Counted from the stretch's first letter, positions 15,036-28,286 are shown. The stretch: 64,000 nucleotides of DNA from Merluccius polli (GCA_030340625.1 JAOPHQ010005483.1:31837-95836); one strand, 5' to 3'. The notes: a model not told the origin generated them from the sequence alone. Numbers and translations are program-made.

Positions 15036-15513
15036 AGTTGTGTAAGCTGATCCAAAGCAGTGTCATCCCTCGCGGCGTTGCCTGCCATTCGAGGTTTGCC
15101 ACCAGATGATGTCAATAAGATCATTATCACAGCTCACAGAGCGTATCACTCGCCGTGGCTCAGCAGAAACCGGACTAAATGGAGCCAGTGGGTAGAGTGC
15201 AGCCTGGCCGCCAGGGACCTGCACACGCCGTGGTAGAACCTGCATGGCATGTACACCTAAAAGCAAACCACTTTCCTTTTGAGTGCCTGTCAAGGGTTCA
15301 CAGTAAAAGCCCACCACTTGGACTACAAACACTGAGGTAAATAGAGAAGAGACAGGGCCCCTCAGCTCCATGTTTGCCAACAAAAGACACAAAACATGGC
15401 CGACTGAGACGAAGAACTAGAGATTCGGTTTCACATGAAGTCACACTGTGTAAGATTGGGACTGTTCTGTTAACATCGGTCTAAATGAACTGAATATATT
15501 GGTTTGTACTTTC

Positions 15514-15974
15514 TTAAAAAGGCCCAATGAGTAGGATGTTCCTAAAGAAAACAATGTATAGACAATGTATAAATAATCACCCTCAATCATCACTTATGAC
15601 CCACTGGCTGTGTCTGTATCTTCACAGACCCTGCCCTTTTCTTCCTTTCTGGGCGTCAACCTTTGGGCAGTCGGTAGCCCCCAGCCAATAGCACACAGCG
15701 TGAGGCGGGACTCTAGTATAAAAACGTAGCGACCAGGTCCCAGGTCGTAAGCACGCATCCAAGAGGAAGGTTTGACAATACGCTGAAAAAACGAAAATAT
15801 AGCGAGGCCAAACACTAAGCGGACAAAGCTGGTTCCAAAACAAGAGTCAATCTGGGGTTGGCTCTTCACCCGCTGGCGAGCGCTTCTGGTGTGGTTCAGC
15901 CGGGGAGGACGGGCCAACTTTGAATGTTGTGTTTACAAACCGCAACCGACAAATCCTACTCATTGTGCCTTTAA
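15514..15974. mobile_element. TIR element flanked by TTAA
   Basis: Left end TTAA then AAAGGCCCAATGAGTAGGAT; right end ATCCTACTCATTGTGCCT then TTAA. The termini are inverted repeats with a 2-nt length difference and one mismatch. TTAA at both edges would fit a piggyBac or Kolobok derivative. GC-rich interior holds a TATAAAA-like motif near 15717 and a CCAAT near 15684; no transposase ORF. Confidence 0.65.
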
Positions 15975-16768
15975 CAGGGTTTTATGCTAATGTCAAGTAA
16001 TAGACAAATTAATGCCTAGTTTGTCCGGTAAATCTAGAGGGGCCACAATATTGTATGAGAAATACAATGTATAGATTAATTACCTTCATCCAGCCTGTTG
16101 ACTTGTTGGACTGTCATTGTAAAGCAAAATGGACCAACGCCCAATTTCCGATTTAGCTTATCGCCTGTATCCGTTCCTTTCCAAGCTGTGGTTAAAGGGA
16201 TATCACAAAACGAAGATGAGCATTAAGAAAGGGCCATTGCCTGTATCCGTTCCTGTCCAAGTGATGGTTAAAAGGGATAAACAAAACGAACATGAGCAAT
16301 AAGGAAGAGTTTCAGTCTCTTATCACACTGCAGAACATGACAAAATGCTCTCCCTTCAGTGTCATTAACCTACAGATATGCACTTGTAGTAGTGTGGCCA
16401 ACTTTCTGGTGGAGATAAAAACGGGTTTGCACCAATCAGCTGTCAATTGACGCTGGCCACACTCCATGGGAGAGGATTTCCCATCTGACCGCCTGGCTGC
16501 TGGTTGTGTTGATTGGATTAATCGAGTGAGCTTAATGATTTTGAAGCCGTCGACCAGGGAATCCCACACTGTATTACAGCAGCCCAACACATTTTACAGC
16601 GTGGCCTGGCCAGTAGCCACCCCACTTACAAAAAAGGGATTTTTTTTTTCATTGCTTTCGTGTGTAGCATTAGCATAGAGCTAAAGTCTTTCAGAGAGCA
16701 TCCATTGTGCAAGTACATTATTAAAATATCATTTTTAGTAAAACATGCACCTACAGTTAGCTCAGTAG

Positions 16769-17053
16769 TAAGGCTGCAACGATCAATCGATTAGTCGATC
16801 GACAGAAAAGTAATGGAATCAAATTTTTATAATAGATTAATCGTTTAGGTCACATATCGCATACAAATACCAAACATTTGCTGCTTGATGCTTCAGAAAT
16901 GGTTTATGGATCCTTATCAAATTTAAACTTTAGTTTTTCTAGGCTGCTTGTCAGATGAAGCAACCTGATGATGACATTTCCTTCTAGACTAAATGATCAA
17001 AAAATGATCGTTAGATTACTCAACTATGAAAATAATCGTTAGTTGCAGCCATA
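16769..17053. mobile_element. hAT MITE with perfect 8-bp target duplication
   Basis: Target duplication CTCAGTAG at 16761-16768 and 17054-17061. Ends TAAGGCTGCAACGAT and ATCGTTAGTTGCAGCCATA are imperfect inverted repeats of the TAGGGCTGCAAC type common in fish hAT elements. 285 bp, non-coding. Confidence 0.85.
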
Positions 17054-17685
17054 CTCAGTAGCTCAGTACACATATCACCAACTAGTGCGTATCTGCCTAC
17101 AGCTATTATAATATTGAAGAAACATTGAAGGGATATTTCAGTATAAAGAACGGCTGTCTGAGGGGGAAAAAAGGGCCACTTGAATATTTTATGAAACTTC
17201 AGTGTCTTCAAAACAAGCTGATGCAGAGGTGATATTTACATCATGCTGTAGGCCTAATCTGGCTGAGTGTGTGTCAGACATTGTGGGAAAATGTCTCCTC
17301 ACATGGATTCCTCTCTCTCTCTCTTTGTCAAATATGAAAAATATAAAACGTTTTCCAAATTGGTGCCAGCAATTCTGCCAACATCAAAACGCTGCGAGAA
17401 TTGAATTATATCATGGCTGCAATTTCAAGGTTGTTGTTTTTTTTGTAAATGTCAGCCGTGGCTAGACAAAATAACAAACTGCTGTAACAGAACGGCTGGT
17501 CCAATCTACTTGCCATTTAAGTAAAAAGCCCAATCTGTACTTCAAATGCATTACTCTGTGAGACTGAGCAAAGACTTCTGAAGAATCACAAGCTGCATTA
17601 TAGATTGAGGGGTTAGCAGCATAGCACAAAAATAGCACTGAGAGGCTTTCCTCAATCAGCAGGATGTGGATGGTACAGATGTAGG

Positions 17686-17870
17686 TGTTGTTCCCGGAGA
17701 TCATCTCCCATCGAAAACGTCCTGGACTTCTCTGAGCTTCCGGACCCTCTGATGCACCACTCGCCGTTTGTGGTCAGCTCACCGTGGGACTCAGGAGTCA
17801 GGAACTGGCCTCTTCATCAAAGTAACAACCTTAAATGCAACCACCACTTCCCCTCTGACGCCTCCTACTA
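17686..17870. other. unexplained coding-like island, strand unresolved
   Basis: Locally GC-rich, stop-free in two opposing frames. The + strand reads SSPIENVLDFSELPDP then LMHHSPFVVSSPWDSG and ends at a stop near 17871; about three quarters of codons end in G or C. The minus strand reads LTPESHGELTTNGEWC then GSSEKSRTFSMGDD. I do not recognise either. It may be one exon of an unseen gene, a 5' UTR exon, or a decayed transposon fragment. No convincing splice-site pair decides the strand. Confidence 0.3.
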
Positions 17871-19601
17871 AATGCACTTGCGTACTGCTCTAGTCTCGTC
17901 ACAGCTGAACACATAAAAACACAGGGAAGCCATTATCTTTACACAAAGTTTTTTCGAGAGAACCTCTGGGCTACATTGTGCTTCTTCAGCATCTCTCCTA
18001 GATAAAGCCTGATCACTGTCTGGCAGAAAACAATAAGTGCTCGACTTTCTATAAACGTCTATTTTCCTGCATGGGAGACGCATCTGGCCTATGAGAACAG
18101 CACAGTACTCCAACAAATGCCACATAATATACCCCAATATACCCCTCTATCCAATGGACCACAAGTGTGGTCAAGCAACCCACAAGGCCTGATCTGAACC
18201 CCCCCCCCCCCCCGCACCCCCGCCCACACACACACACACAGACGCACAGACACACACACTCTGACCCTTCTCTCCATCAGTACTTTTTTCTTCTCACTGT
18301 ATCTGCCTTTCAATCCATCACACTCCGCCTCCTTTTTTTCCCAGACTGTGGGCATCCCATCAGAGAGCACAGAGGTCACTGATGTGATACTCAGATTAGT
18401 GGCCAATGGCTGAACCAGGCCGGCTTCAGAACGCCACTGAAAAAGAGATGCTTTGTTTTCACCAGTCCGACGACGATCCCGGAAACAAAGAGGAAGTCGG
18501 TGGGACAGAAAAGTGAGAGGAAAAAAAGAGTCATTAGAGTAGGCCATTGTCTGAGCTCGATTTGAGAGAGGAATGTGAAATAAGAGCTTTGTTGCCTATG
18601 CTGAAAATGAGGGCATGAGTATAGTAACTGCTGCAATGCCATTTTCATAAATCAAACTCTGATGTCGTAGTTGCCTTTCATCATATAATATGTCATTTAA
18701 TGAATAATGGTTTTACATTATTTTCAAAATACTGTAAATGCCATATGTTGTTTTGTATACAAATAAATATATTTAAAAGAACGGAAAAAAAAGGCACAAC
18801 GGTGTTGTCAAAGTCATTGTTACATTTTAATATGATTGATGTATTGTCAAGACCAATTACTTTTATGTAGCAGATTGAAAATCCAACATCAGTTTGAAAT
18901 GAAAATGTCCTTTCAGAGGATCTGGAAGAGATGATGGGCCCTGGACAGTGGCATTAAAAGTTATGCTGCCTTGTGTGCTTGCTTATTAAAATGCATAGGT
19001 TGCAAGAATCGAAAACCAAATCTCAGCAAATCCAGCAATCCACATCGCTTAAAATTGTGTGTTACAGATTTTGGTGCTATAGTTTCTGAATAGTTTCTGT
19101 ATAGTTTCTTCACAACAAACATTGCATTGACCCACTGACCTTAGAAACTACGACACACCCTAGACAATGAATTCCATTCAAAGTGTATTCAAATCCAAAC
19201 TGACTCTGTCTGTGTGCCGATGAGTCAGCAAATATCATTACCAACAGAGATGCCCACGCACAGACATGCGTGTTTGAATACCAGAACTGTTTTGGTATCA
19301 AGGCTCAGCAATCTGGCAGACTATAAATACCACACTTTAATTGCACCAGAGCCAAAGCACTGTTGCTAAGAAGGTCTTTCCACAAGAGCACTCAGTAATT
19401 AGTGGCGAGCTAAAAAATAACTTGGCCTTCAAGCCGGTTCTTTGATATGTGGGCGACACATTTTTAACAGCAGTGCACAACCTTTGGATTTTAAGGGTGC
19501 TTCTAATGTGAAGGGTGAAAATACAAAATTACATATTTGATAATACTGCACTAAACTTATGGTAGAAGTGGTGCATATCCATCTTGGTTTTGTATTGTTT
19601 A

Positions 19602-19760
19602 TGGGGGCAGGATAGTGTAGTAGTGGTCAGGGTGTGTGACTCTCAGCCAAAAGGATCTGGGGTTATCCTCAATGTACACAAGCTACCTACTAGGTACCCT
19701 TGAGCAAGTTGCTTGAGCCCTACTTTGAAAGTCACTGTGCTCACTGTGATAGCTCTCCTT
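19602..19760 (+). mobile_element. tRNA-derived SINE
   Basis: tRNA-like head with A-box-like tagtgtagtagtggtcagg and B-box-like ggatctggggttatcctc, then the fish SINE core cccttgagcaagttgcttga. No coding content. Confidence 0.6.
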
Positions 19761-20034
19761 AATTACTAAAGAGTAATACCTGCAACAGGGGAAAACCCAA
19801 TGACACCAGCCTTAGTACAGCCCATGTAGAAGCATCTTAAGAGCTTAAAGAATATCATTACATTAGCAAACAACAAGGTTTGCTACCGTGTTCAGTACTT
19901 CAATGGAGGTTACATTTGGATGTTATTGGAGAGAGAGCCTAGTCCAGTGTTGCTTAGGGGTGTAGCTTTTGAAACTACAATTTAGGAGAAACCTCACATA
20001 CCGTTCTATTTTGGAAGAGTGCAGCTTAGAGGGA

Positions 20035-20372
20035 CCCAAGGGCAAATGATTATTATAAAACGGATAGTTTGGGTCCTTGATTCTGATTGGCTTGAAGCCA
20101 TTGTAAAACACCCTATAAAACGCACACCTGTGACCACATAACAATTCATTGTTGTATTAATGCGCCTGTATGCTAAAGCCTGTATGCTAGCCTGTGTTGC
20201 TTGGCAACCATTTTGCTGTCTTGAAGAACTATATTGCTTGATAATGATTTGTTTTCAATAGATGATCGCATTTTATGCTGCTGTGCTTACTATAGACTCT
20301 ATAGTAACTGTTTTAGTAACCGTTTTATAACGGACACTTTGCGTTGTGCAATGCCCCCTTGCCGTTATTAAA
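20035..20372. mobile_element. repeat-like segment with inverted TTATAAAACGG words
   Basis: TTATAAAACGGATAGTTTG near 20053 and CCGTTTTATAACGGACAC near 20321 are partly inverted; the segment with tgattctgattggctt looks like a dispersed fish element. Limits uncertain. Confidence 0.35.
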
Positions 20373-21440
20373 TCACTGTAAACCACAGCCTCTCGTGCCT
20401 TATTGCTTAATAATATCTGAGGGGATTTGTTGCCTTTTTTGGCATTTCAAACTTCAGGACTTTCATTGGTTGGCACTGGTAGGTTAGCGCAATATTGAAT
20501 GAGGTAGTATGCCATTTGGACTGAAGGTGCTCGACCTCAGTTCCGAATGACTCTGGTCCAATTAAAACCATCTGCTCTTTAAGGAGAAATTAATTGAGCT
20601 TCATACTTGTAAAATCGTTTTACCTTTCCACCAGATCTGACAACCCTACTGCTCATGCTACTGTGTGCACTGTTTTGGACAACAGGCTTAGGATTACTAA
20701 CAAATTAACTTGAACAATGGACCTGAATGTTGGAGGACAAGGGGGACAAGGGCAGGGAGGAACGAGGAAGAAAAGCTGATCTATGCGATGTGAGGCAGTG
20801 CGCACTAAACAACACAAGCGTCTCACTGGGGGCTGGCTGGCTGCAGAAGAGTGCTCCCCTGGCTGTCATCATCCAGATTGAATGGCGTTAATCATGTATA
20901 GGCCCCTCTCGACGGAGAGGGGAGATAGTATAGGGCTTCTAATAGGCTTTTGTTAAGGGCTTTTCAAAAGGTAAATCCCTCTAATTGCTCTCAATGAGTG
21001 AAGAGGGAATAGAAAGAGCCAATCGAGGCCCAGTGGTCTAAACGTGGATGAATGCCTAAACAACCTGACACAGGCATAAAGAAACGCATGCAAGTAAGCA
21101 AGACAGACAGGCCCCGTCTGTGGCCAGGATGTTTGACCACGCTATCGCAGTTTTTCTCCATGGGCTCACAGGGCCACACACAACAATTTCCTATGAAGTA
21201 AAAGAGGTTAAATAAAGGCGCTAAGCAGGCAATTAAAGGGTCAGCCTTTGGGGCCTCGAGCCAGAGGCAAATCACACAGCATATCTAACAAGAGGGAAAA
21301 TGCGGCAGAAACCACCTGAGATGCCCTACACACAGAGAAAGGATTGAGCCATCCACACACAATGAGATCATGTTGCCTAGACCCTGCCTAACCCTCTGGC
21401 AGAAGTCAAACAGCTTAAGTAAATCAGTCTCTCACTCACA

Positions 21441-21445
<5 letters not shown>

Positions 21446-21507
<62 letters not shown>

Positions 21508-21513
21508 ACACAC
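21446..21513. repeat. (AC)n microsatellite
   Basis: About 68 bp with one AT interruption. Confidence 0.95.
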
Positions 21514-23817
21514 GCCAATCCATCAAAAAATCTCCACAAGGCCCAGAGCAGACTACATTATCATGAGTGAAAGCATGAAATGAAAAGTGCTTTAAAACAT
21601 TATAGTGACCAACACCGGAAAGCAAAAGTCTGTGTTTCTGTCCGGACTAATTGCACTGCACTCATTATTCACCATAATTGAATGTTTGGCACGGGGGCAG
21701 ATTATTTTACAATGAAAGCATTGAGCCAATGAGTTGAATGAAGGACACCTCGACAAAGCATGTAGATGTTGTGAGAGTGAACCGTTTTCCTTTTGTGTTC
21801 AAATAGGGCCTCCGGGGAACTTGAACGCTCTGGCAACGCAGCAATGAAAGACAGCTACCGTCTCATTATCCCCTGGTTCTAGAGTGTAAACAAACACCCG
21901 AATGGATTTCAATAAACTATATGGTGTATTTGGCCATATGATAGCGTTTAAAAGGATTTTAGTCCCAACATTTTATTGCAATGCCGTGCGTTTTTTTTCA
22001 GAATGGTAGTGACTTGGCTTATTGACTTAATAACCACGTTTTTTTTTCAGGTCAAACAGAGGCTATTGCAGTGGAACAAGTTGCTGTTGATTTCATTTTC
22101 ATTTCTGATGCATTAAAGTGCTTTCGCAACAGAAAGTCAAAGCTGTTTGCTACACCCTACTAGCTAGGAGGCTACACCCCCCAAACTGAAAGCCTTTACA
22201 AACTACCTAACCAATGAACTACCAAGGTTAAGCAGAATCAGGAACTTCAAAGTGGATACAGAGCTGCCTTTCAATGCATTTACATTTTCTATTGATTAAG
22301 GCTGTAAAAAAACAAACAGATTGCAATTATTTTGACAGATATTGCTATTGCGATATGATTCACTATTAGTGGGAGTGACCATTTTTGCATCACAATTTTC
22401 ATTTTAACTGAAAAAACTATTAAAATCATGGTGTGATATTTGTTGGGGTCTGTACCAAACAAACAAGTTTTCTCGTGACAAAAAAATGTGTAAGCCAGGG
22501 CATCTCTGCAGCACTAGTTTTTCATTTATAATGCTGTTATACATTTACAAATGTAACATCTTATTTTCTGGAAATGACTCAGGCCATTCAAGCTGTGAAA
22601 TGGAAGTGCCTAAAAGCGTGGGTGTTCCTCTATGGCAGACACACCCACTCCATTACCCCTTGCCCCTCACAAGCACAAGACATTTTTCAAAGCCATTTCA
22701 CGGGCAGAGACAGACAAGATTAGCGTGTTTGGTTACACTTTAATCACAGCCTCAATATTTCATTTGGGAAGGACAGTCGGGACAGTCGTATGACGCTGGG
22801 TCACTAGGTACTCCAGAGGCACACTGCAAACACGGTCCAAATGCAGACGTCAATGAGTGTGGGCCATTAATATGACTACTGATACACACCACTGACAGCT
22901 AATGTAAAAGCCGTGTGCACCTGATCTGCAAACAATAAACCGTTTCGTTTTCTCAGCTAGACTGACGTGTCCAAAGATCAACATCAGGCTTTGTAAAAGC
23001 TATGACAAAGATCTATGCCTTAAAATACAAACGAGGCAAGGGAATACATGCATCTATTCATCAATTTAGTAAAAATGGTGTAGCATACTATCCAATTTAG
23101 GTCCTTAAATTTAAAAGGCCATCACACACACAAGTATTCTGGAGACCTGTACTTTTATATTTAGTGAAAAGTCCTTGATTCTGCAGCCTACCTGGAGGCT
23201 TCATTGAGCAAGATGCCTTACCCCTATACTCCTACCTGCATTCACTGCAAGTGGCTTTTGTGCGTCTCCTCCTAAATTTAAGTCATATTAAAATGATGAT
23301 TATCTAGAACTATATGAACGATATCTAGAAGTATAATGGTCAATGTATATTGTGTTGCCCAGTCTGCTTCATATGGGTCCAACTCTTCACTTACTTCCCC
23401 ATACCTAATACTTCGGGCATGTAGGGCTACTGACTCCCCATCTCACACCAGCGGTCAGTGGAAAATCAGCAAAACAAAATAGGGGCCGGGGTTGCAGTAT
23501 TGTTTTTTGTGTGCTATACCCAATGATCTAATGCTCCTTCCACCGCTGGTGTCTGATGGCTGGCAACTGCTGGGCGGGCTCATTCCATCCCAGAGTGCCA
23601 GAGAAACTCTGCAGAGATATTCGACACCTCTGCAGGCCTGCACGACTTGGGCAGCATCGCAAGTGTGCACAAACCAAAGCACCCCTCATCCCCCCCCCCC
23701 CAAGGATGTGCATGGCAAGAGCTCTGCTGGGGGGCGGGGTTTGTAATCATCTGTCATTAAGTCGTCTGTACAACTTCAGCAGGCACACAAGTCCATCACC
23801 CACTGAGGAGAACACAT

Positions 23818-23966
23818 TTGTGAATGGATAGATGTTTGGAAGGATGGACAGATGGACGTTTGGATGGATATGATTGAAATGATAGCTGAATGGTTTGGTG
23901 AATGATAGATGGATAGATGATTGGATGGATGGAGAGATGTAAGGATGGATGGAGGGACAGATGGAT
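23818..23966. repeat. (GGAT)n-like imperfect repeat
   Basis: Imperfect GGATGGAT/GATAGATG units over about 150 bp. Confidence 0.85.
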
Positions 23967-25599
23967 GAGTGGGAGTGGGCTCTGCATGTAGCCCTCGTCA
24001 TCCTTTAGTTCCACAGCCAACATAACAGAAGATGAGGTCATCGATTGACATTGAGTTCCCGGTAGTATGACATATGATGAACTCATCAGGTCACAGTTAC
24101 TTCAGAGTGATTTCTTCCAAAAAAAGGGTAACATGTCAAATCCTGAATAATGGTTTTGGTTGTGTTTTGGTTCTTAACTCCAACCATATAAAGCCACTGC
24201 AGAACCCTACTTGTGTATCATATGTATATTTTATATGTTACTAAATTTAGCTAGGGCTGATACAATATGCATGTCAGTAGTTAGCCCTTAAACTACAATG
24301 GGATATGTAGAAAGCTAAACAAACCATGAGATCCTTGACAGGGCCAAGACTAAGTGACTTTGTCTCATAATTTGTGTTAGTTTGGCTATTCCTTTACACA
24401 AATACAAATAGACACACTCTTGCCTTGCTAAACGTCCAGGATGGTATGGTGGACACACAATACTCATATGCATATTTTCTACAAAAAGGTCAAGAAACAG
24501 AAAGGATACTGCACACTTTCACTTTTATTGCGTCCATGTCTCTTTAGTGCAAGAGCACAAAAGGACAATTACACAATCATAAAAGGCTAACAATATTTAA
24601 CAAGATACGGGTTAATAAAAAGCACCGCAACAGGACATACACAGTCTAGCCTGGGCCCCGACATTAAAAGAAACTAATCGTGACGTGCCATAATGGGTGT
24701 GGGCCACAACACCAGTGTTGTTTGCCAACAGCTTTCTTCATCGAGACGAGTCAAACTGTTAGCACGACAGGAAGCACTTTGTCTCTGTCAGCAGGTTACT
24801 CAAATTAATTCTGGGGGTTCAGCCTCGGCATATATGGCATTCCTCCATTCCCAGACCCCCCGCCCACTACTTGGTGACCCTCAACTCGAGGAACAAAGCC
24901 CTGGGAATTTCAGCTATGCAGGGCCGCAGCTTCACGACACCCGTTAAGACAACCCCACAGGGCCCAGGTACCTCCCCGAGAACGGGGACGGGTGCTGCGA
25001 CGGCCATCTGTGAAAGGTCTGGTAATATACATACTTGCAACAATGCACTATGAACTATGGTTGAAATTAAGCCATCCCATTTTCAGGGGGGTGGTTACCG
25101 TCTTCGCCGTCAGAGCCAACATTGGTACAAGCCAAAGTAAAGGAGCCACACTCCTTTCACCTACAATGCCAAATTCCCAAAAGGGAGCCTCGATGGCCGC
25201 TTTGAACACAAGAGAAAGGCCCCCATTTTCCTCTAGTGTACGTGTAGAAAGGAGGAACTAGGTTACTCCCAGGGAGATGACGGAGAGTGTGCAACAAACT
25301 GCAAACAGCAGTAGTGTTGAGGCTTCACTGGCACCAGGTCACCATGCGGCATTGTGCCTCGCCCCCCTAGAGACATGGTGCTTAAGGTCATGCCATCACT
25401 CTCTCTCTCCATCTTTCACACACACACACACACAACACACACACAGTGCATATCAACCAAGTGATGCATGCAATTTATAAAACCACTGCCAGGGCATTAT
25501 CCATCAGAGACAATCTGACAAGTACCTTGCATCATATGTTGTACCTTGCATCATATGTTCAGTGGCAGCCACTTCCCAAAAATGGTTGCTGCAGTCCAA

Positions 25600-25654
25600 A
25601 TGCACCCCCACTGTATTGCATTCACCTGTGAATGCAATACAGTTGGGGGTGCAT
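25600..25654. repeat. hairpin with 26-bp arms
   Basis: ATGCACCCCCACTGTATTGC and onward pairs with its complement ending GGGGGTGCAT; one A is bulged and the loop is only about 2-4 nt. A short direct duplication (ttgcatcatatgtt) lies just left at 25528-25560. Confidence 0.75.
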
Positions 25655-25986
25655 GTCCTGGTACAATGTGTCATAGGAGAGCACAGCTTGATTGACACAA
25701 AACAAACAGGTCTTAAGCATGTGACCGGTGACTGCAAACATTAGGCATTAACACCACACACACACACACACACAAACATTTAATAAATCCATGTGTCTAG
25801 TCCTTGAAAGAGGGTGTAGCCTAGTCGTGTTTGCAATGGTGTGGGTGTGATGGGGGACTATGTGTATGCTTTACGAAAGTTTTAATTGGAAATTGGAAAG
25901 TATTTGACTTTTCTTTTTTTTTTAAACCCATTGTCGGCGTTGCTCCTTTATTGTTTGGAGTGGGCTTACAACACACACATTTCTGG

Positions 25987-26028
<42 letters not shown>

Positions 26029-26094
26029 TTAAACCAGAGGCATTGAAAACAACATTGACCTGCTGAACGTTAACTTAAGTTGAAGACTAGTGTT

Positions 26095-26600
26095 GATACT
26101 CACTGTCGCTGCGGAACCGCCTCTCCGTCGGTCGGGACCGGACCTCTAAAGCGACTCCTCGGCGAGCGGGGAAACCACGTCCTAATCAACTACTCAGCAC
26201 GTCACTTTGGAGACCGTGATTTTGGTTTCTCCGCCGCGACTCGGTCCATAACAACGCTTTCTGGTCCGGTAAGTGAGCGGAACCTTTCAAAAAAACCGAC
26301 ACGCCTGTACCGTTTTTTTTTTTTTTACGGGAGTTAAAGCCGTCCGCGCTAACGCTGTTCGGAGATCAGCTTTTTGCCACGGCACAATGGCGGCGGTTGG
26401 TGGCGAGACGATTGGGACAGCTGCTCTGGGATCAGCGCCGGGGGGGGGCCGACCCGACGTGGGCTGTCATTGGTCCATGTCGTTTTTAAGGCGTTGCTTA
26501 GTAATTCCATTGGCTCGTCGGGCTGTCAATCACGGGGTGTTGGCAAGAACAAGGAGCGTCTTTCTCATCAAGCGTGAACAAACTTGCGCCTAAAAGTGTA
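26095..26600. promoter_or_regulatory. GC-rich promoter-like region with opposing splice donors
   Basis: A CpG-dense block in AT-rich surroundings. On the minus strand it shows two CCAAT boxes (reading ATTGG on + near 26470 and 26508), a GCCGCCAT motif of YY1 type near 26390, and a strong donor GTGAGTATC (26095-26103), which suggests a minus-strand first exon ending at 26104. On the + strand, donor gtaagt starts at 26269. In human the neighbour upstream of WAC is MPP7 on the opposite strand, so an mpp7 5' exon is a reasonable guess; a long non-coding RNA is the alternative. The + strand ORF starting at 26387 (MAAVGGETIG) matches nothing recognised. Confidence 0.4.
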
Positions 26601-26974
26601 GTTTATAAGAAACACACACACACTGTCATATTTTGATATATAATATGGTGGTGTGTTAAGTTTAAAACGTATGAATATAAACACTGTATATAGCCTACTT
26701 GATTGGAAGCCATCATAATAGTGCAAATGGATGGTGAATTGATATAAAACAGAGCAGCCACAATCTAATCTTAATCAAACATCGTAAACTGTTAATGAAC
26801 GGACACATCTCCGATTTCTTTTGGGCATGTGAGTTCAGTTGGCGTTGGACAGGTGAGTTCAGTTGGCGTTGCTAGTAGCAACATGGTTTAATGTCTCCCC
26901 CTTCCGGCTAGGACAAAACACAAATAGTTTTTAGAAATTAATTGAAACTAGTCTAGTCGAACTTGATTTATTGG

Positions 26975-27039
<65 letters not shown>
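26975..27039. repeat. (TGA)21 microsatellite
   Basis: About 65 bp uninterrupted. Confidence 0.96.
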
Positions 27040-27041
<2 letters not shown>

Positions 27042-28114
27042 GTATATTTGCTCCGAAACCCCTACAGCTGGACAATGTTGAAGAAATGTATTGTTCAGTA
27101 TTTGTAAGTAAATTTGGTCCTACAATATTATGTGACACTGGAGACTTGGCCAAACCACGGCGATATAAAGGCCCTAAATAAATGTCGTACTGCTGTTATG
27201 TGCTCCCGAAACATTGTTGTATCATGTTATGTGCTGTATGGGGAAATATGTGACTTGCAGTTGGGCCCATAGATAGTCTCGGAGATGGCTGAATAATAAT
27301 GGCTGGCCTCCACAGGCTGCAGGCCAACAGGTCAGTCAGGCCTGTTGTCCTATTGTTACAAGAGAGTTGCCCTTGATCTGTGGACAAAAGAAGTTGCGAT
27401 TCAGCATTTGGACACAGTCCACTTTAATGTGGGGCTATGGGCCGTCCTTGTGAAATGTAAAATACAATTCACCCACAAACACTTTGTTTTGATTATATGT
27501 GTTGATTGATTATAGTTTTTGTCTGAGACCCCTATTAAAGTTTGCATGGAAGAATATGAAATATACTGTGACTGTATGATATACTTTGTCACCGGTGGAG
27601 ATGTTGGACTGGCTCCTTCGCCTCCTCCTTCCCCCACCTTCCTGCTGCTGTAATCCTGTTCTTTCTAATCATATTTTAACTCAACGTTCACACCTGAAAT
27701 AAATGTAGGTCTGTTATTGTATCTCTGATAGCCGTGTATATCACTTCTCTTCCTTTGTGATATTACAGTCTCACCACCAGGTGTCGCAAGAGATCAAGTT
27801 ATAAAGTCTCATCGGTGTGTTGTTTTTGTTATGTTGATCAGATACAATAAAGTCAAATCGTTCGCATTGTTTTGTCGTTATTTATCCGGTGTAATAAATG
27901 GCAATATATCATCTATTAGTACACGTGTGGTTTTGATCGTCGATTGCAACTACATTTGATCACGGTCCGACAGTGGAAAATTGCAGATAAGTACAAGAAA
28001 AACACGCAAAATCAAATAAAACCTGAATGCAAACCATAGAATGATCCATGTCTCAAACGTTGTGAACGGCTTTAACAATTCCAAGCAAACGTATCGCCAT
28101 TTAGTGATCCAGAT

Positions 28115-28152
28115 GTGTCTTACATGTGTGTTTAGACACACATGTAAGACAC
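28115..28152. repeat. hairpin with 17-bp perfect arms
   Basis: GTGTCTTACATGTGTGT, loop TTAG, then the exact complement. 0.4 kb upstream of the wac start codon. Confidence 0.85.
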
Positions 28153-28254
28153 CAAAACCAAAAACTGCCCCCCCCCCTTTGAATAATAATATTAATTAAA
28201 TTAATTATTAATAATAATAATACATTAATTTCTTGGCAACCCACCCCTTCAACA

Positions 28255-28286
28255 CTTAGCTGTAGCGACACCCGCAGCTCGGTGGT

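Larger units (their letters stand above)
26605..28250. other. spacer between promoter-like region and wac
   Basis: AT-rich, holding the (TGA)n repeat, the hairpin at 28115 and an AATAAA near 27846. No coding sequence seen. If the 26.1 kb block is a promoter, this is a roughly 2-kb head-to-head spacer. Confidence 0.5.

Noticed and set aside
26968..27153. Poly-His protein on the minus strand
   Set aside because: Translation of the (TGA)21 microsatellite.
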